This document shows positions 1 through 8,178 of a DNA stretch of 64,000 nucleotides, one piece after another. A program made the translations under genes and the position numbers. Source of the stretch: JAPPHY01 sp965247535. GTDB taxonomy: Bacteria > Chloroflexota > Dehalococcoidia > Lucifugimonadales > UBA2985. The stretch's first letter is position 1. Each line of letters begins with the position of its first letter. The stretch lies in assembly GCA_965247535.1 (NCBI GenBank), contig OZ252018.1, forward strand, positions 682,001-746,000, in the 5' to 3' direction. Under the pieces are notes generated by a model. That model was not told the DNA's origin and did not search any database. It saw nothing but the letters and a program-made list of their open reading frames with translations.

Positions 1-218
1 TCACATTCCTTCAGCGGACCGGGGCGTCACTGCGCTAGTATATCTCCCCGTGGTTGAGATGTGTCAAGGATTGTCAGAGCGTTCAACCATAGTGGAAGCT
101 GCGTATAGAGTCTGCGCCTCCGGTACAGTCCTCGTCCCACCCCCAGGCGACACATTCCCCACGGTAGCCATGTTTAGCGCCGCACTCGCTTACTTCCCGC
201 CTGCGCGCCGGCGGCCTC

Positions 219-246
219 TTGCCATCCGACTGCCCTATGCTATGCT
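219..246 (+). promoter_or_regulatory. candidate dprA promoter (TTGCCA-16-TATGCT)
   Basis: TTGCCA at 219-224 and TATGCT at 241-246 are separated by 16 bp. Transcription would start around 253, only a few bases before the ATG at 256, so the dprA message may be leaderless or nearly so. No Shine-Dalgarno sequence is visible before either possible start. In positions 1-218 I see no gene, RNA or clear repeat. Confidence 0.45.
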
Positions 247-255
247 AGTGTGGCG

Positions 256-1383
256 ATGTCTACAAGCAGAGAAGAAGTCGGATACTGGGTGGCGTTCAAT
301 CGCATTCCCTCCATTGGCAGGGCCAGGTTCGCTCTCCTGGAGGGCTACTTCGGCTCGATGGAGAGCGCATGGCGCGCCTCCTCCGACGAGCTCGTCGCGG
401 CCGGCCTGGACACGCGGTCCGTCAGGTCGCTCGTCACCCGCCGCTCGTCCATCTCGCCGGAAGCCGAGATGGACCGCCTGGCGCGACTGGGCATCGACGT
501 CTTTACCATTCACGACCCGGGCTATCCGCGCCTGCTCCGCGAGGTGTACGAGTACCCGCCCGTGCTCTACGTGATGGGCGAACTGGAGCCTGAGGATGAG
601 CGCGCAGTCACCATCGTGGGCACTCGCAAGACCACGGCCTACGGTCGCGAGGTGGCGCACCAGATTGCGTGGGACCTGGCCAAGAACGGCGTCACCGTCG
701 TGAGCGGGCTTGCCCGCGGCATCGACGGCACGGCGCATCGAGCCGCGCTGGACGCCGGTGGTCGCACCGTCGCAGTCCTGGCCAGCGGGCTGGACACGGT
801 CTACCCGCCCGAGCACTCCAACATGGCCCGTGAGATCGAGCGCAACGGCGCGCTGGTGAGCGAGCACCCTCCCGGCGTACGGCCGGAGGCCAAGAACTTT
901 CCGCGGCGCAACCGCCTGCTGAGCGGGCTGACGCCCGGTACGCTCGTGGTGGAGGCGGGCGAGGGCAGCGGCGCTCTGTGGACGGTGAGGCACGCCATCG
1001 ACCAGAACCGGGAGGTGATGGCCGTGCCCGGCAGCATTCTCTCGCCGGCCAGCCGCGAGTCCAACCGTTTGATACAGGACGGCGCCAAGATGGTGCTCGG
1101 ATACGCCGACATCCTGGCGGAGCTGAACTTCTCGGCGCTGGGCCAGCAGATGGAGCTCAGGGCGGTGCTGCCGCAGGACGGCCGCGAGACGCAGCTGCTC
1201 ACGTGGATCACCTACGAGCCGGTCCACATCGACGAGATCCAGCGGGCTTGCGGACTTCCGGTTGCCGCGGTGAGCAGCTCGCTTACTATGATGGAGATAA
1301 GGGGCCTTGTGAAGCAGGTGGGCGGCATGAACTACGTCAGGACTAGGGAGGCGCCCGCACTCTATGAGACAGCCAACACGTGA
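256..1383 (+). CDS. dprA: DNA-processing protein DprA
   Basis: DprA (Smf) loads RecA onto incoming single-stranded DNA during natural transformation, in the cytoplasm. About 375 residues: an N-terminal helix-hairpin-helix-like region (to ~70), the Rossmann-like DprA core with VSGLARGIDGTAHRAAL near residue 149 and the conserved PRRNRLLSGL segment near 216, and a C-terminal winged-helix of ~70 residues (from ~305). Length is normal for the family. I chose ATG 256 over the in-frame GTG at 250 because it sits about 9 nt after a -10-like TATGCT. topA follows after 6 nt and its ribosome site overlaps the dprA stop, so the two are probably cotranscribed. Family assignment is secure; whether the cell is competent cannot be judged here. 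Confidence 0.95.
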   Translation: MSTSREEVGYWVAFNRIPSIGRARFALLEGYFGSMESAWRASSDELVAAGLDTRSVRSLVTRRSSISPEAEMDRLARLGIDVFTIHDPGYPRLLREVYEYPPVLYVMGELEPEDERAVTIVGTRKTTAYGREVAHQIAWDLAKNGVTVVSGLARGIDGTAHRAALDAGGRTVAVLASGLDTVYPPEHSNMAREIERNGALVSEHPPGVRPEAKNFPRRNRLLSGLTPGTLVVEAGEGSGALWTVRHAIDQNREVMAVPGSILSPASRESNRLIQDGAKMVLGYADILAELNFSALGQQMELRAVLPQDGRETQLLTWITYEPVHIDEIQRACGLPVAAVSSSLTMMEIRGLVKQVGGMNYVRTREAPALYETANT

Positions 1384-1389
1384 GGAGAT

Positions 1390-3555
1390 ATGTCGAAGAA
1401 CGTTGTAATAGTTGAGTCACCCGCAAAGGCGCGCACCGTGGGACGCTATCTCGGCAGCGACTACACCGTGCTTGCGTCGCTGGGCCACGTGCGCGACCTG
1501 CCCGCGCGCGAGCTGGGCGTGGACGTGGACAGCGACTTTGAGCCCCAGTATGAGGTGCTCAAGGACAAGGAGAAGGTTGTGAAGGAGGTGCGCCAGAAGT
1601 CGAAGGGCGCCTCCAACATCTACCTGGCCACCGACCCCGACCGCGAAGGTGAGGCCATAGCCTGGCACCTGCTGCACTCGGCGGGCCTTGGCGGCAAGAC
1701 CGTGAAGCGCGTGGTATTCCACGAGATCACGGAGCAGGCGATCCGGGAGGCCTTTGACCACCCGCGCGACATCGACGAGAACCTGGTCAACGCGCAGCAG
1801 ACGCGGCGCATCCTGGACCGGCTGGTGGGCTACAAGCTCAGCCCAGTGCTGTGGCAGAAGGTGGTTCACCACTACGCTCGCACCAAGTCGCTCTCCGCGG
1901 GCAGGGTGCAATCGGTGGCGCTGCGGCTCGTGGCCGACCGCGAGAAGGAGATCGACGCCTTCGTGCCCAGGGAGTACTGGACGATTGAGGCCGAGCTCAA
2001 GGGAGGCAGCGAGAAGGCAGGCGTGTTCAAGGCCGGCCTCCACTCCGTTGCGGGCGAGAAGCGAAGGCTGGACATCCCTGCAGAGGCGGAGGCAATGGGC
2101 CTGGTGGCCGACCTGAAGGGCGCATCCTACCAGGTGGCGCAGGTCAAGAAGCGGCAGGTGAAGCAGAGGCCCGCTGCCCCCTTCATTACAAGCTCGCTTC
2201 AGCAGGAGGCATGGCGCAAGCTCCGGTTCTCGGCCCGCAGGACCATGGCCGTGGCCCAGCAGCTCTACGAAGGGCTGGCCGTGGGCGAGGAAGGCTCCGT
2301 GGGCCTCATCACGTACATGCGGACCGACTCCACCAACGTCGCATCATCCGCGCTGCAGGAGACGCTGGCCTACGTGCGCAAGCGGTACGGCGCAGATTAC
2401 GCCCCGCGGTCGCCCCGGACCTACGCCAAGAAGAGCAAGGGTGCGCAGGAGGCCCACGAGGCCATCCGGCCTACGTCCGTCCAGCGCGACCCGCAGTCCA
2501 TCGCCACGCACCTGTCCAGGGAGCAGCTCCGTCTGTACGAGTTGATCTGGAAGCGCATGACGGCCAGCCAGATGGCCGACGCCGTGCTCGACTCCACGTC
2601 CGTGGAGATCGAGGCCCGCGCCGAGTCCGGTCGCGCCTACGTGTTCAGGGCCAGCGGCAGTGTGATGAGGTTCCCGGGATTCCGCGTCCTGTACATGGAA
2701 GACCGCGACGATGCCTCCGAGGATGGGGAGCAGTCTACGCTGCCCAACCTCAGCAAAGACGACGCGCTGGAGTGCCTGGGCCTGAAGCCAGATCAGCACT
2801 TCACCCAGCCTCCGCCCAGGTACACGGAGGCATCGCTCATCAAGATGCTGGAGGAGCAGGGAATAGGGAGGCCAAGCACCTACGCCCCCACCATCTCCAC
2901 CATCCAGGACCGCGAGTACGTGTCCAAGAACAACGGCAGCTTCCGGATAACCCCTCTAGGAGCTACTGTGTGCGATCTGCTTCGCCGGAACTTCCCGGAC
3001 ATCATGGACACAGGCTTCACCGCTCAGATGGAGGGCGAGTTGGACGAGATCGCCCGCGGAGAGCGGAAGTGGGTGCCGTTCCTCGGCGAGTTCTACGGCG
3101 GTTTCAGCCGCTCAGTCGAGGAGGCCATGAAGGTCGAGCGTATGCCCGTCGCCGACGAGCTGACCGAGCAGAAGTGCGAGGAGTGCGGGAAGCCCATGGC
3201 CGTCAAGATGGGGCGCTTTGGGCGTTTCCTGTCGTGTACCGGCTTCCCGGAGTGCCGGAGCAGCAAACCGTACCAGGTGCCGACGGGCGTGAACTGCCCG
3301 CGCTGCGGCGGCGACCTGGTCCAGAGGCGCGGGAAGAAGCGCGGCAGGGTGTTCTACGGCTGCTCCAACTACCCAACATGCGACTTTACGGTCGCGCAGC
3401 GCCCCCTGACGGAGCCGTGCCCTGAGTGCGGCGAGCTCCTGCTAGCGTCCGGCCGAAACGGCGCGCGGTGTACGGCCTGCAGCTTCCGCGGCCCGGCGCC
3501 CGAAGGCGAGCCGGAGACCGAGACCGCAGAGGAGCGCGTGGAGGTGACGGTCTGA
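1390..3555 (+). CDS. topA: DNA topoisomerase I (type IA)
   Basis: Relaxes negatively supercoiled DNA by single-strand passage through a transient 5'-phosphotyrosyl link. The 721-residue protein starts with a TOPRIM domain (VIVESPAKA near residue 6; ATDPDREGEAIAWHL near 80). The core carries GLITYMRTDSTN, which places the catalytic tyrosine at residue 309. The C-terminus has three zinc-ribbon modules: CEEC..C and CPRC..C units, each followed by a GRF/GCSNYPTC-type half, and a last CPEC..CTAC unit. Start ATG 1390 follows GAGGAG, which overlaps the dprA stop. The 3' end overlaps the next gene by 4 nt (CTGA), suggesting translational coupling to the Xer recombinase. All expected active-site motifs are present. 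Confidence 0.97.
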   Translation: MSKNVVIVESPAKARTVGRYLGSDYTVLASLGHVRDLPARELGVDVDSDFEPQYEVLKDKEKVVKEVRQKSKGASNIYLATDPDREGEAIAWHLLHSAGLGGKTVKRVVFHEITEQAIREAFDHPRDIDENLVNAQQTRRILDRLVGYKLSPVLWQKVVHHYARTKSLSAGRVQSVALRLVADREKEIDAFVPREYWTIEAELKGGSEKAGVFKAGLHSVAGEKRRLDIPAEAEAMGLVADLKGASYQVAQVKKRQVKQRPAAPFITSSLQQEAWRKLRFSARRTMAVAQQLYEGLAVGEEGSVGLITYMRTDSTNVASSALQETLAYVRKRYGADYAPRSPRTYAKKSKGAQEAHEAIRPTSVQRDPQSIATHLSREQLRLYELIWKRMTASQMADAVLDSTSVEIEARAESGRAYVFRASGSVMRFPGFRVLYMEDRDDASEDGEQSTLPNLSKDDALECLGLKPDQHFTQPPPRYTEASLIKMLEEQGIGRPSTYAPTISTIQDREYVSKNNGSFRITPLGATVCDLLRRNFPDIMDTGFTAQMEGELDEIARGERKWVPFLGEFYGGFSRSVEEAMKVERMPVADELTEQKCEECGKPMAVKMGRFGRFLSCTGFPECRSSKPYQVPTGVNCPRCGGDLVQRRGKKRGRVFYGCSNYPTCDFTVAQRPLTEPCPECGELLLASGRNGARCTACSFRGPAPEGEPETETAEERVEVTV

Positions 3556-4556
3556 GCACCGGCGCTGCGCAGGCGAGGGAGCACCTCGAAGGCTACCGTG
3601 AGCACCTGATCGGAGAGCGCAACCTCTCCGAGTTCACCGTGCGCAACTACTTGGATGACCTGAATCCTCTCATCGAGCTGCTGGAGCAGCAGGAAGTCGA
3701 GTCGCTGGACCGGGTTGACCGCGCCTTCCTGAGACGATACATCTCGTGGCTCATGTCCGGCAGGCGCATCCGCGAAGGCCGTGCCCGCTCCAGGACGGGC
3801 CATGAGAGGGCAAGCGTGACCCGACACCTGGCGGCGCTCCGGTCGTTCTTCCGGTACCTCACGGCGCGAGGCGTGGTGCCCCCCGATCCGCTGTGGAAGC
3901 GGGGCAGCCGCCAGTCGAGGTCGCTCATACCCAAGACTGAGAGGCTGCTGCCCAGGGTGGTTGACCGCGAGGAGATGGAGCGGCTGCTCAACGCGCCGGA
4001 CGCCTCGGAATCGATGGGCAAGCCCAAGCCGCCGGAGATATTGATGCGCGATCGCGCCATCCTCGAACTGCTCTACGCCACCGGCCTCCGTGTAAGCGAG
4101 CTTTCCGGCCTGGACCTTGGCGACGTGGATATGCGGCGCCGGGTGGTCAGGACGGTGGGCAAGGGGTCCAAGGAGCGAGAGGCGGTCATGGGCCGTCCCG
4201 CGCAGGAGGCTGTGGAGCAGTACGTCACGGACGGGCGCCCCAGGCTGGAGGGCGGCCGGAGGACAGACGCGCTGTTCCTCAACAAGGCCGGCGGGCGGCT
4301 TACCAAGCGCTCCGTGCAGGAGATGGTGAAGCGCTATGGCCTGATGTCTATAGACACGAAGGTGCACCCGCACATGCTGCGCCACAGCTTTGCGACGCAC
4401 ATGCTGGACGGGGGGGCCGACCTGCGCATTGTGCAGGAGCTGCTGGGCCACTCATCGCCGGCGACCACGCAGATCTATACGCACGTAAGTCTTGCCAACT
4501 CACGCAGAGTCTACTTGCAAGCGCATCCGAGAGCGCGCAAGGACGCGGACTCTTAG
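3552..4556 (+). CDS. xerC: tyrosine recombinase of the XerC/XerD type, probable CTG start
   Basis: Site-specific recombinase that, in the Xer system, resolves chromosome dimers at dif together with FtsK (an FtsK gene lies at 12962-15364). The six catalytic positions are visible: Arg180 (ATGLRVSEL), Lys204 (GKGSKER), His274-x-x-Arg277 (HMLRHSFATHML), His300 (LLGHSS) and Tyr309 (IYTHVS). The N-terminal SAM-like core-binding domain begins at about residue 7. No ATG, GTG or TTG lies in frame near the domain start. A strong GGAGG at 3540-3544 is followed by CTG at 3552, inside the topA stop as CTGA, so CTG is the likely start. An in-frame GTG at 3426 would need a 130-nt overlap with topA and adds unrelated Arg-rich sequence. 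XerC versus XerD is not resolved. Confidence 0.85.
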   Translation: MSTGAAQAREHLEGYREHLIGERNLSEFTVRNYLDDLNPLIELLEQQEVESLDRVDRAFLRRYISWLMSGRRIREGRARSRTGHERASVTRHLAALRSFFRYLTARGVVPPDPLWKRGSRQSRSLIPKTERLLPRVVDREEMERLLNAPDASESMGKPKPPEILMRDRAILELLYATGLRVSELSGLDLGDVDMRRRVVRTVGKGSKEREAVMGRPAQEAVEQYVTDGRPRLEGGRRTDALFLNKAGGRLTKRSVQEMVKRYGLMSIDTKVHPHMLRHSFATHMLDGGADLRIVQELLGHSSPATTQIYTHVSLANSRRVYLQAHPRARKDADS

Positions 4557-4562
4557 CCGTCC

Positions 4563-5945
4563 TCAGCGAGCGCGGCCGCGGCCGCCGGTCTCCGGGAGGA
4601 ACCTGCCTCCTATGAGCAACGTCAGCGCCATCGGCGATACCACGCACAGGCCAACGAACCACGAATTCGTGATCTCCTGCAATAGCCCGACCAGCAGCGG
4701 CCCAATCGTCGCCCCTATCGGGAAGAGCGTACGCACCAGTCCAAGGGCCACGGCCACCTCCCGCGGCGGCAGCCGCATGTCCAGCGGTATCGTCGCCAGT
4801 ATGGGCGGTACCGCCATCGCGCACATGCCAGCCAGGAACAGCAGCAGGAACGCCGGCGCGAACGAGTCCATCATCAGCAGGGCCTGGTAAGCAGCGGGAA
4901 GGACCAGGCCGGGCACCCAGATGAACGGCTTCCTGCGCCCGATCAGCTCCGAGAGAGCGCCCGCGAACACCGAACCCACGATACCGCCCATCGAAAAGGC
5001 CGCCATCAGCAGGCCAGCGGCTGTCAGCGAGATGTTCAGCTTCTCGAGGGCGTAGGTTGGGTAGAAGGTTATGAACGAAGCGAAGGCCACTGCCGCCCCC
5101 ATCTGGCATCCCGCCACCAGCCAAAGCACCTTGTGCCGCTTCAGCACTCCGGCCGGGTTGCCCACCTGCGGCGCAGGCCCGCCCTCCGCCTGAGTGCGCC
5201 GTCGCTCGCGCCCGGCGAACAGCCACACCGCTGACAGCGCCACAATCGCAACTGCCATCACCAGGTGAACCTGCCGCCAGCCGCCCAGCAGCGACACCAG
5301 CACGGGCGTTACCATGGTGCCCGCCATCTGCCCTATCGAGCGGTTGCCGAAGTCCAGCCCGTTCACCACCGCATACAGCCTGGCCCTGAACCACTGCTGG
5401 ATGAAGATTACCTGCATCTGAATCCGGCAGACCGCCAGCACCACGAAGCAGAACCGCGCAGCCAGCAGCACCTCCACCGTGGGGGCAATGACATGGAGAA
5501 GAGCGGCGGCCCCCATGCCAAGGGCGCTCAAAAGAGTTACAAGCCTGGGGTTGTACCGGGTGAGCCAGATGCTGGCCGGAAGGGCCATCAGGCCGAAGCC
5601 CATGAAACCCGCCGAACCCATCAGTCCGGCCTGTAGGGGCGTCATGCCCAGGTCTTCACGCCAGATTGGTATGAGCACGCCTATCGAAATGAACACGAAC
5701 GTGTTGACCAGGTCCATGCCCCACAGATTGCCCATCACCACCCAGGCGTAACGCGGCTGGATGTCCGTGGAGGCTGCGGCCGCGGCCCTCGCGGGCGGGG
5801 TTGCGTCTTCCGGTTGGTCGGGTCGTCTCAAGGTACTTCGAACGGATCGGCTGCGCGACAGGTGTGGTGCGACGGCGACTGCCTTCGGAAACGGCGGTGC
5901 GGTCGCTGAGGCGGTGGTCGTTAGGTGATTCGCCCCATCATACAT
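4563..5945 (-). CDS. MFS transporter
   Basis: Major facilitator superfamily permease with about 12 predicted membrane segments, beginning with YAWVVMGNLWGMDLVNTF; substrate unknown. Typical loop features are seen: the stretch after the second segment is short and basic (LTRYNPRL) and the central loop is hydrophilic (RRRTQAEGGPAP). The start is uncertain. ATG 5945 gives about 460 residues with a 65-residue hydrophilic leader rich in Pro and Ala; an upstream ATG at 5996 extends it further, and the true start may lie closer to the first membrane segment. It converges on the Xer gene with a 6-bp gap and is divergent from the hydrolase at 6070. It does not show the YGWYVV-type start of the two other MFS proteins in the window, so it belongs to a different subgroup. 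Confidence 0.82.
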   Translation of the reverse strand: MYDGANHLTTTASATAPPFPKAVAVAPHLSRSRSVRSTLRRPDQPEDATPPARAAAAASTDIQPRYAWVVMGNLWGMDLVNTFVFISIGVLIPIWREDLGMTPLQAGLMGSAGFMGFGLMALPASIWLTRYNPRLVTLLSALGMGAAALLHVIAPTVEVLLAARFCFVVLAVCRIQMQVIFIQQWFRARLYAVVNGLDFGNRSIGQMAGTMVTPVLVSLLGGWRQVHLVMAVAIVALSAVWLFAGRERRRTQAEGGPAPQVGNPAGVLKRHKVLWLVAGCQMGAAVAFASFITFYPTYALEKLNISLTAAGLLMAAFSMGGIVGSVFAGALSELIGRRKPFIWVPGLVLPAAYQALLMMDSFAPAFLLLFLAGMCAMAVPPILATIPLDMRLPPREVAVALGLVRTLFPIGATIGPLLVGLLQEITNSWFVGLCVVSPMALTLLIGGRFLPETGGRGRAR

Positions 5946-6069
5946 CGCCCGCCTGCGTTTAGCTAGACGCGCCGCTCTGGACGCTGGGAGCGTCATGGGT
6001 TAGGCTGTCTGCCAGTTTGGGCGCGACGCCAGAGCGTCCGCGGTGTAGCGGAACGCGGAAGGAGCACAC

Positions 6070-6858
6070 TTGACGAATGATGCGCCGGTCGAGGAGCTGG
6101 ACGTCACGGTCACGCATGGCCGTATGCACTGCACGCTCCACGGTAACGGCGAGCCCCTGGTGTTGCTGCACGGTGCGCTCGGCACCGGGGAGGCGCACTT
6201 CCGCCGCCAGATTGATGAGCTGGTGCGGGACTACCGCCTCATCGTCGTGGACTTCCTGGGCTACGGCCGGTCGGGCAGGCGGGACCTCTTCGATGAGGCC
6301 TTCCACACGCGCGACGCCGAGGATGTGATTGCGCTCACTGAGCAGCTGGGAGTGGTCCCCGTGCACCTGTGCGGGTTCAGCGACGGCGCAATCGTGGCGA
6401 TGATAGTGGCGACCCGTTACGGCGAGTACCTGCGCTCACTGACGCTCATCGGCGGGCAGGCCGTGCTGGACGAGAAGGGCATGGCGATGACCCGGGAGTG
6501 GGTGCCGCCGGAGCAGCTGTCGCCGGGCTTCCGGGATGCGCTGGCCCGCTATCACGGCGATCCATACTGGTCTGAAATGGTCACGGAATACGTGGACGCG
6601 TTCGAGAGGCTATACGCGGCCGGCGGCGACCCCGTTGGCGGCTCGCTGGAGGGCATCTCATGCCCAACGCTCATCGTCCAGGGCGCCGACGACCCCTGGG
6701 TGGACGTGTCGCACGCCCACGACATGCACGCCACCATACCCGGCTCGCGCCTGGAGGTGCTGGAGGGCGCCGGCCACGAGGTCCAGCGCGACCGCCCGGA
6801 GGCCTTCAACGCGTTGCTTGTGGAGTTTCTGGCCTCCGTGGGCCAAGCCGCCACCTAG
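6070..6858 (+). CDS. alpha/beta hydrolase
   Basis: Predicted cytosolic alpha/beta-fold hydrolase, 262 residues; substrate unknown. The oxyanion region is VLLHGALGTG near residue 32. The nucleophile elbow is CGFSDGA with Ser104. The acid is in QGADDPW (Asp207 or 208) and the catalytic base is His236 in GAGHEV, so the triad is complete. The start is TTG 6070, preceded by a good GGAAGGAG at 6057-6064; the nearby ATG at 6077 is in another frame. The gene is divergent from the MFS gene at 4563. It could be an esterase, a lactonase or a C-C hydrolase; nothing nearby discriminates. Confidence 0.85.
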   Translation: MTNDAPVEELDVTVTHGRMHCTLHGNGEPLVLLHGALGTGEAHFRRQIDELVRDYRLIVVDFLGYGRSGRRDLFDEAFHTRDAEDVIALTEQLGVVPVHLCGFSDGAIVAMIVATRYGEYLRSLTLIGGQAVLDEKGMAMTREWVPPEQLSPGFRDALARYHGDPYWSEMVTEYVDAFERLYAAGGDPVGGSLEGISCPTLIVQGADDPWVDVSHAHDMHATIPGSRLEVLEGAGHEVQRDRPEAFNALLVEFLASVGQAAT

Positions 6859-6891
6859 CCCGCTCACCCCCGCATCGGTGTGCGGGGCAGG

Positions 6892-7022
6892 CTCTGAGCT
6901 TGTCGAAGGGCCAAGCCTCCCGATCCACTCACCCTGAGCTCGTCGAAGGGCGTGAGCGGGCGGTCGCACTTCGACCGCGTAACTGCCCGCTCACATGGTT
7001 CGACTGGCTCACCATGAGCGGG
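6892..7022. repeat. REP-like palindromic repeat cluster
   Basis: Two direct copies of CTGAGCTTGTCGAAGGG-like sequence occur at 6892-6910 and 6932-6950; the second differs by C for T (GAGCTCGTCGAAGGG). A related inverted copy, GGTTCGACTGGCTCACC, is at 6998-7014. A perfect 10-bp inverted repeat (GTGAGCGGGC 6952-6961 with GCCCGCTCAC 6985-6994) encloses a smaller hairpin, CGGTCG/CGACCG at 6961-6966/6972-6977. CCCGCTC 6986-6992 also pairs with GAGCGGG 7016-7022, so two alternative folds compete. The CTGAGC-TTGTCGAAGGG core resembles short dispersed palindromes known from many bacterial chromosomes. It may end transcription of the hydrolase gene, but there is no T-tract. Confidence 0.7.
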
Positions 7023-7053
7023 CTGAAAGGAGGCCGCGTGCCGCGGCCGCCCT

Positions 7054-7455
7054 TCACACCGCCTCAATGCCTATGCGGACCAGCTCATCCTGCACCGCCG
7101 CGATCAGTCCGTCCGCGGTCGAACCCGACAAGGCGAAGGGCTTGGACCTTGTGGGCGCCATGGTCATGTAGCTCCAGAGTGCGTTCCACACGCGCTGCCG
7201 GTCCTCCGGCCGTCGTGCGGAGAGCAGAGCGGGCAGGTACTGGCCCGCGAGGCGGAAAGCCAGGAGTTCGCACGAAATGGGATCGTCCGAAATCTCAGGT
7301 GAGACGGCTGCAAGCATGTCCCTCCACCGAGCCTCGTCCAGCAATTCTGGCCGGTCCAAGCGGCGCTCCTTTCCGTGCGGTCGGCCCGCCGCGACGCTGC
7401 TGGCGCTGCGCCGTTCGGAAGGCTGCCGCGTTTGCCAATTCACGGCTGTTCGCAC
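7054..7455 (-). CDS. hypothetical protein
   Basis: I do not recognise this gene. From a GTG at 7455 it would encode about 133 residues. The N-terminal third is basic and low-complexity (QPSERRSASSVAAGRPHGKERR). The last ~80 residues look like a compact helical domain: LDEARWRDMLAAVSPEIS, then LLAFRLAGQYLPALLSA, VWNALWSYMTM and LIAAVQDELVRIGIEAV, with regular amphipathic spacing. That favours a real protein over a chance antisense frame. No signal peptide or metal motif is seen. The proposed start overlaps the -10 of the divergent msrA promoter; a second in-frame GTG lies at 7443. Confidence 0.5.
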   Translation of the reverse strand: MRTAVNWQTRQPSERRSASSVAAGRPHGKERRLDRPELLDEARWRDMLAAVSPEISDDPISCELLAFRLAGQYLPALLSARRPEDRQRVWNALWSYMTMAPTRSKPFALSGSTADGLIAAVQDELVRIGIEAV

Positions 7456-7460
7456 ATAAT
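7432..7460 (+). promoter_or_regulatory. msrA promoter (TTGCCA-17-CATAAT)
   Basis: TTGCCA at 7432-7437 and CATAAT at 7455-7460 are separated by exactly 17 bp. Predicted transcription start is near 7467, giving a leader of about 65 nt before msrA. I see no riboswitch-like structure in the leader. Confidence 0.6.
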
Positions 7461-7531
7461 GGTAGCACAGGTTTGCGGCGTCACGGTGCCGCCGGAAGCG
7501 GCCGCGGCTCGCCGACAGGAGGTGCAGTGAA

Positions 7532-8104
7532 ATGAGCGACCAGACCACGGAGATCGCGACGCTTGCGGGTGGGTGCTTCTGGTGCCTGGAGGCCGTCTAT
7601 GAGCAGCTGAAGGGCGTGCACAAGGTGGAGTCCGGGTACATCGGCGGGCACGCGCCGAACCCCAGCTACGAATCGGTGTGCAGTGGCCGAACCGGACACG
7701 CGGAGGCCGTGCGAATAGCCTTCGACCCGAGCGTCGTATCGTACAGGGAACTGCTGGAGGTTTTCTTTACGATCCACGACCCAACCACACTGAACCGGCA
7801 GGGGCCGGATGTCGGCACGCCGTACCGCTCCGCCATTTTCGTTCACACGCCGGAGCAACAGGCCACGGCGGAGGAGGTGATGACGGAGATCGACCGGGCG
7901 CGCCTGTGGGACCGGCCTATCGTCACGGAGATTGCTCCCGCTACCGCCTTCTTTGTGGCCGAGGACTACCACCAGGAGTACTTCCGGAACAACACGTACC
8001 AGCCGTACTGTCAGGTCATCATCCAGCCGAAGGTTGCGAAGTTCCGCAAGGAGTACCTGGAACGGCTGAAGCCCGAGGCGGCCGAAGCCACGATGTACTC
8101 CTGA
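7532..8104 (+). CDS. msrA: peptide methionine sulfoxide reductase MsrA
   Basis: Reduces methionine-S-sulfoxide in proteins, repairing oxidative damage in the cytoplasm. 190 residues, normal for the family. The catalytic motif GGCFWCLEAVY puts the nucleophilic cysteine at residue 15, with a second cysteine at 18. Other family landmarks are SGYIGG, the TGHAEAVRI segment and the substrate-pocket AEDYHQEYF. A further Cys occurs at YQPYCQVI and could serve as a resolving residue. Start ATG 7532 is preceded by GGAGGTG. The gene has its own promoter and converges on the epimerase at 8179 across a hairpin. Confidence 0.96.
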   Translation: MSDQTTEIATLAGGCFWCLEAVYEQLKGVHKVESGYIGGHAPNPSYESVCSGRTGHAEAVRIAFDPSVVSYRELLEVFFTIHDPTTLNRQGPDVGTPYRSAIFVHTPEQQATAEEVMTEIDRARLWDRPIVTEIAPATAFFVAEDYHQEYFRNNTYQPYCQVIIQPKVAKFRKEYLERLKPEAAEATMYS

Positions 8105-8143
8105 GCAAGGCCGGGCGGCCGGATCGCTTAATCAACCCGTTTA

Positions 8144-8178
8144 GCGCCAGCGCGCTCCGGACAACGCGTTGGTGGCGC
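8144..8178. terminator. possible bidirectional terminator hairpin
   Basis: GCGCCA (8144-8149) pairs with TGGCGC (8173-8178), and inside it CGCG (8151-8154) pairs with CGCG (8165-8168) around a 10-nt loop. It lies between the stops of the convergent msrA and epimerase genes, where a shared terminator would be expected. There is no downstream T-run on either strand, so factor-independent termination is uncertain. Confidence 0.4.

Noticed and set aside
235..1227. 330-residue open frame antisense to dprA
   Set aside because: It mirrors a secure gene in GC-rich DNA, has no recognisable motif and shows His/Arg/Gly-rich composition typical of antisense frames.
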